From Candidatus Cybelea septentrionalis (lineage in GTDB: Bacteria; Vulcanimicrobiota; Vulcanimicrobiia; Vulcanimicrobiales; Vulcanimicrobiaceae), in assembly GCA_003158175.1 (NCBI GenBank), contig PMHJ01000034.1, forward strand, positions 1 to 35,172: a stretch of DNA of 35,172 bases, in the 5' to 3' direction. The notes under the pieces are model-generated. The model ran no database searches. It was not told where the DNA came from and was given only the letters and a program-made list of their open reading frames with translations. Position numbers and translations under genes: made by a program. Every line of letters begins with the position of its first letter. Position 1 is the stretch's first letter. Shown here piece after piece: positions 32,698 through 35,172 of this stretch.

Positions 32698-33699
32698 TTA
32701 TTCAACGGTTTTGTCGTCTTGCAATGCCGCTTCAGTGAGAGCAGCTTTTACCTCGCTATCGAGTCCAACCTCTGCGATCTGACGAAACGCAATTATTTTC
32801 TGGGCCGCCCATGTTGCTACGTCGGCGATCTGCTCGCCAAGCCTTCCACGATCGATTTCTCTCTTAACACGTAGCCCTTGCCGTCTGCGGCTTTCGTTAA
32901 AATCCCAATCCACTCCACCGTCCAGAGCTCGTTCGATGGCTTCTGCTCGTAGCTTCAGTGACCGAAAAAGGTGCACGTTCATTCCTGGTTCGGGGAAATT
33001 TAACCACACTTCCGCGCGAATGCTATCGCGACTAAAGGCAACCGCATATTCCACTTGGCGATGTGTACGCTCTAGAACGTAGTAACTGCGCGATCCAAGG
33101 GGCTTCAACAGGCGTACGAACAGGCCCGAGGCCTTCGCGAGGTCGTAGATGGCATTAAAAACTTGATTTAACTGCTCTTGATCCGATGCAGTATTAATGT
33201 CTTGTGCGGTTTGGTGGGCAGCCTTCTGCCATGCGTTAGGCGAAACAACAATGCGAAAGTTGACTGCAGGCCTTGAGTCGTCAATCTGCAGCGCCTCCAC
33301 CAAAATGCCAAAGAAGTTCCGGTCAGGCGAAGTGTTATTGTTTAGCCAGTCTAGTGCGGCGCGATGTTCCTCGCGAAACTCGCTGCTGATCCAGACGACG
33401 TGAGTCGCGTCATACCCTGCCGTATACGTCAGGAGTTTTCCAAGGTGATCGTGATCCGTGCGTTCGAGTTGATTTTCGATCACGGCGCGATCCTGAGTTC
33501 CTACGACGCGCGCGAGTAAGTCAAGCGAGAAGGGACCGACCGGAGCTTCGGGCCTCACTAATTCGAGTTCCAGGCCAAGGGCGCTGTTTAGCGCGGCCAG
33601 GTTTGCGCCAAGCCAATTAGAAAAGTTGAGGGCCTCGTGCGGCCATACAGTACGCAGATTAGGTCGCTTCAAGACACCAAGAATCGTATCATTTGTCAT
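32698..33699 (-). CDS. DUF4268 protein with PD-(D/E)XK-like N-terminal domain
   Basis: 333 residues from ATG 33699 (GGCGGAG close upstream). The N-terminal domain has FSLDLLARV (Asp60) then AVIENQLERTDHDHLGKLL (Glu75, Gln77) and ATHVVWISSEFREEHRAAL. This is the layout of a PD-(D/E)XK nuclease core, with Gln in place of the catalytic Lys. The rest (about 170-330) is DUF4268: EVWLNFPEPGMNVHLFRSL, GLRVKREIDRGRLGEQI. Proteins of this type are often linked to restriction or defence islands. It precedes the Abi_C gene by 31 nt and follows the PIN gene by 177 nt. Confidence 0.82.
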   Translation of the reverse strand: MTNDTILGVLKRPNLRTVWPHEALNFSNWLGANLAALNSALGLELELVRPEAPVGPFSLDLLARVVGTQDRAVIENQLERTDHDHLGKLLTYTAGYDATHVVWISSEFREEHRAALDWLNNNTSPDRNFFGILVEALQIDDSRPAVNFRIVVSPNAWQKAAHQTAQDINTASDQEQLNQVFNAIYDLAKASGLFVRLLKPLGSRSYYVLERTHRQVEYAVAFSRDSIRAEVWLNFPEPGMNVHLFRSLKLRAEAIERALDGGVDWDFNESRRRQGLRVKREIDRGRLGEQIADVATWAAQKIIAFRQIAEVGLDSEVKAALTEAALQDDKTVE

Positions 33700-33876
33700 T
33701 ACTCCGCCTTCCTACACCGACAACGCTATCGCAGTCGTCGGGATTATAACAGGCAGGCATGACTACTGACAAGGCACTGCTGGCAAGTGATTCCATAAGC
33801 GAGGAACTGCCCTGAGCGAAGCATTCCCGAGATGTTTACAAACAAGCGTAGAAGGGTTACCGCAAGGCCTTGGGAG

Positions 33877-35172
33877 CTACGATGATGGTCCCCGAAAGAA
33901 CGACTCGAACCGCGCGATCAGCCATTTCTCTAGACTGCAGAGCCATCCATGCACGCACCGGAGGCGTGTATCGAAATCAACTATGAAGAGGATGGCAAGA
34001 ATCGCTGCAGCAACCTTACGGAGAGCACCATCTGGAAGGCGCGAATCAAACCAGAGAAACAGCCCGCCTCCAAGGACTGCAAGTGCGAGAGCGCCGTAAG
34101 CGAAGATGCGAATAGCCCTTGCCCACCTATGAGCCCTGCGTGTTACTCGTCCTTCCATATCCGCGAGCAAGTCGCGCGTTCTTTGTTCCGCGGATTCAGC
34201 ACGCTTGGATTCACTTCTTAATACTTGATCTTTGGAGGCCAGTTCTGCCTCATAGCGCTCCATATAGGCTTTGCGAACTCTATAAATTACATCATCAATT
34301 GTCTCCGCATCTACATCCCCATCAGGTGCGTCGTTTTCGGCGCGCATCAAGAGATCTTCCGACAGGCTATCCACTAAAATCGCAGCCATCTCATCCGATG
34401 TAATAGCCTGCTCTTTCTGCTGCTTAGTCAGATGGCGGAGGAAGCGCTGCCAAGTTACTTCGGAGGGTCTCATTGCGCTCGTGCAAAGTGCCATTAGCTC
34501 CCGCTGTTTCAAATCACTCAGGGCTTTAGGGCTTTTTAGCCAAGCGAGATTGGAGAGCATCTGTATGCTAATTATAGGCGGGATACCGCTACCCCGTTCG
34601 TCATCTGCATACCATTGACGAATTTCGCGTATCACGCCTGGCGAAGAGCTTGCAAATATGTATCTGCAGTTCTCAACCGAGCTGGACGCGTGGCCCTTTC
34701 GCAGTGTTAGTATCCCGGCCACACAATCTACATCATGGGCGATCCGCTGGGTGTTTTCGTCTTTTGTTATTGGATTAACTAAACGCTTTTGAAGCGCAGC
34801 TTCAGCTGAGACATACCTTGCCTGGCGTCGTGGCGTCGAGACGATTCGGAAGCCTTCAGCTTGTATGTTAATCTCAAGAAGCGCAAGCAGCTCGCGAATG
34901 TCACCTGGGCCGTATTGTTCTGTGAGGAAGTAGCGGGTCATATCGCTTTGACGTAACTGGATACGCCCTTGCGTGGTCGCCAACCGATGTTCATAAAACT
35001 CCAGAAGCCGCTCTATCTCGCGTACCGTCTTATCGAAGACAAGGCAGCGGATTCCAGCCTGTTTAAGGAGCTTGACAGTTTCTCTCAAAACTGTTTGCTT
35101 TGCCTCGCCCTCGTAGCCCAGGGCTTGTCGCACAACGTTGCTGTCGAAGTACACCGTCAGATTCTTGAACTT
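33877..35172 (-). CDS. PIN-like nuclease with coiled coil and two C-terminal membrane helices (partial, start beyond window)
   Basis: At least 431 residues; the frame is open to the right edge, so the true start may lie outside (the in-window GTG at 35154 would cut off the first strand). It begins LTVYFDSNVVRQAL, the typical PIN-domain first acid, followed by RCLVFDKTVREIERLLE (second acid) and RIAHDVDCVAGIL (third acid). These could bind Mg2+ for RNA cleavage. A helical middle leads into a coiled coil (ELASKDQVLRSESKRAESAE), then two membrane segments (IRIFAYGALALAVLGGGLFL and VAAAILAILFIVDF). A nuclease tethered to the inner membrane is an unusual design. PIN assignment is from motifs only. 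Confidence 0.75.
   Translation of the reverse strand, partial: KFKNLTVYFDSNVVRQALGYEGEAKQTVLRETVKLLKQAGIRCLVFDKTVREIERLLEFYEHRLATTQGRIQLRQSDMTRYFLTEQYGPGDIRELLALLEINIQAEGFRIVSTPRRQARYVSAEAALQKRLVNPITKDENTQRIAHDVDCVAGILTLRKGHASSSVENCRYIFASSSPGVIREIRQWYADDERGSGIPPIISIQMLSNLAWLKSPKALSDLKQRELMALCTSAMRPSEVTWQRFLRHLTKQQKEQAITSDEMAAILVDSLSEDLLMRAENDAPDGDVDAETIDDVIYRVRKAYMERYEAELASKDQVLRSESKRAESAEQRTRDLLADMEGRVTRRAHRWARAIRIFAYGALALAVLGGGLFLWFDSRLPDGALRKVAAAILAILFIVDFDTRLRCVHGWLCSLEKWLIARFESFFRGPSS

Noticed and set aside
1..35172. CRISPR arrays, rRNA genes and insertion sequences
   Set aside because: No repeat-spacer pattern, rRNA sequence, transposase or terminal-repeat pair was seen on reading both strands.

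Overview
GC-rich bacterial chromosomal DNA, 35.2 kb, with no rRNA and no intact tRNA. I could not identify the species from the sequence. The strong expansion of secreted beta-propeller lipoproteins (NHL, Vgb-like, YVTN-like and GLOVEN repeats), together with DUF1697, DUF5069 and a CO-dehydrogenase/xanthine-dehydrogenase type molybdoenzyme, resembles uncultivated soil lineages such as Candidatus Eremiobacterota. That placement is an inference.

Layout. (1) 1-5773, + strand: the end of one propeller protein, a complete propeller lipoprotein, a dienelactone hydrolase, then a tight run of five small secreted or membrane proteins of unknown function, ending in a zinc alcohol dehydrogenase. (2) 5770-9938: a minus-strand secreted GVYG-repeat protein and a tiny lipoprotein, divergent from a propeller lipoprotein that is followed by DUF1697, DUF5069 and a single-pass membrane protein. 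(3) 9958-13287, minus strand: three adjacent secreted propeller proteins (Vgb-like, YVTN-like, GLOVEN), two of them translationally coupled, divergent from (4) 13401-18007, + strand: a small secreted protein, a large multicopper oxidase with a C-terminal FG-GAP-like propeller, and a membrane-anchored tandem ABM-domain protein. (5) 18004-23573: a molybdenum hydroxylase locus, with fused [2Fe-2S]-molybdopterin subunit and FAD subunit on the minus strand, divergent from an NTF2-like protein, a MocA-like cytidylyltransferase and XdhC. (6) 23589-26164, minus strand: NAD-dependent epimerase with a DUF2867-like tail, a His-rich membrane protein and a histone H1-like protein. (7) 26365-31172: unknown secreted proteins (one frameshifted), an AT-richer patch with helically phased 8-bp boxes, a propeller lipoprotein and a VOC protein.

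(8) From 31328 the character changes. The first 39 nt of a tRNA-Ser(UGA) stop exactly at the anticodon loop, and beyond it lies visibly more AT-rich DNA holding three minus-strand genes: an Abi_C abortive-infection protein, a DUF4268 protein with a PD-(D/E)XK-like N-terminal domain, and a PIN-like nuclease with a coiled coil and two C-terminal membrane helices that runs off the window end. This looks like one edge of an integrated genomic island with an anti-phage or stress module. It is the best candidate here for an undescribed system.

How the genes fit together: MocA and XdhC would mature and insert the molybdenum cofactor for the divergent hydroxylase. Most of the rest encodes the cell envelope and periplasm, much of it uncharacterised.
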